Shown here: one piece after another, positions 63,674-64,000 of the stretch
How the letters are laid out: each line of letters starts with the position of its first letter
Numbering within the stretch: position 1 is the first letter of the stretch
Assembly: GCA_030142905.1 (NCBI GenBank)
Contig: JASJOG010000064.1
Coordinates: 1,630,119-1,694,118, forward strand
DNA length: 64,000 nt
Direction: 5' to 3'
Source of the DNA: Heliopora coerulea
Taxonomy: Eukaryota; Cnidaria; Anthozoa; Scleralcyonacea; Helioporidae
Translations under genes and position numbers: made by a program
The notes under the pieces: generated by a model
Databases searched by the model: none
Seen by the model: only the letters and a program-made list of their open reading frames with translations
Told to the model about the DNA's origin: nothing

Positions 63674-64000
63674 TAAAGCGTAGAAGTAGGTTAGAATTGA
63701 GTGAAAACGAAATAGCTCAGCTAAACTTTTCCCAATGCTTCTAAAATATTCTTTTCCACTCAAACATCATAAAAACAACTCGAATTTTATCGATTCGACA
63801 ATTTTCAACGAAAATTTCTCAAGTCGGAATAAACGCTTTATCTCGTCGAGATAAGACAATTAGTGAAACGAAGAGTGTAAAGTGGAGAGGCTGCAGTAAG
63901 TTGCACCTATGGAATCTTTGCCAACCCTCGCCAGTGGTGCCAAAATCATGTGTTTAAGTCAGAGATGAGATTAAAATGAAAAGTTCATTGATTGGAGTAT
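63674..64000 (+). repeat. satellite with ~380-bp unit, continued
   Basis: After the PLE the third unit ends and a fourth begins at about 63699 (GTGAAAACGAAATAGCTCAG), containing the same CAATGCTTCTAAAAT and TATCTCGTCGAGATAA landmarks. It is cut by the end of the window. Confidence 0.85.

Noticed and set aside
1..64000. CRISPR arrays, operons, rRNA genes or prophage
   Set aside because: No direct-repeat and spacer pattern, no rRNA-like sequence and no bacterial gene organisation; spliced exons show a eukaryote.

Overview
This is a eukaryotic, intron-bearing and strongly AT-rich window, almost certainly from an animal. The many retroelement types, above all hammerhead-bearing Penelope-like elements and LINEs with a restriction-like endonuclease, suggest a marine invertebrate such as a cnidarian (coral or anemone). 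That taxonomic guess is inference. There are no operons, CRISPR arrays or bacterial signals.

Only one host gene can be named. VPS51, a subunit of the GARP/EARP endosome-to-Golgi tethering complexes, runs on the minus strand. Six internal coding exons (52223-52438, 45327-45412, 45094-45249, 39251-39324, 16974-17106, 16324-16412) join through GT-AG introns in consistent phase and give about 250 residues of its conserved amino-terminal half. The first coding exon and the carboxy-terminal exons were not found.

Most of the rest is transposable elements lying in the VPS51 introns. (1) 1-16.3 kb: SINE copies, a 1.66-kb inverted-repeat element with a cluster of TGACGT sites, several head-to-head Penelope-like (PLE) inverted repeats whose outer ends carry hammerhead ribozyme motifs, and a three-layer nest (PLE, then a Tigger-like transposon, then a CR1-like LINE). 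(2) 17.1-39.25 kb: a single 22-kb VPS51 intron made almost entirely of minus-strand LINEs with a restriction-like endonuclease (RLE). They lie head to tail and are separated by (TAA)n/(ATT)n tracts, with one Tc1 transposon nested inside and a tRNA-derived SINE at the far end. (3) 39.3-52.2 kb: a near-complete PLE and a near-complete APE-type LINE, both minus strand and both broken. (4) 51-61 kb: a hAT-like MITE, a Ty3/gypsy remnant, another SINE, a 74-bp near-perfect hairpin and little else. (5) 61-64 kb: a roughly 380-bp tandem satellite into which a truncated PLE has inserted with a 12-bp target duplication.

The strongest candidate for something new is the LINE train. Different RLE-LINE families, all in one orientation, each start and stop at TAA tracts, and one insert is only 55 bp long. 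This fits elements that target TAA microsatellites and bring a new TAA tail with each insertion, so that each copy supplies a landing site for the next. A second recurrent pattern is that four PLE loci have 3' ends in inverted, head-to-head arrangement with the ribozyme ends outward.
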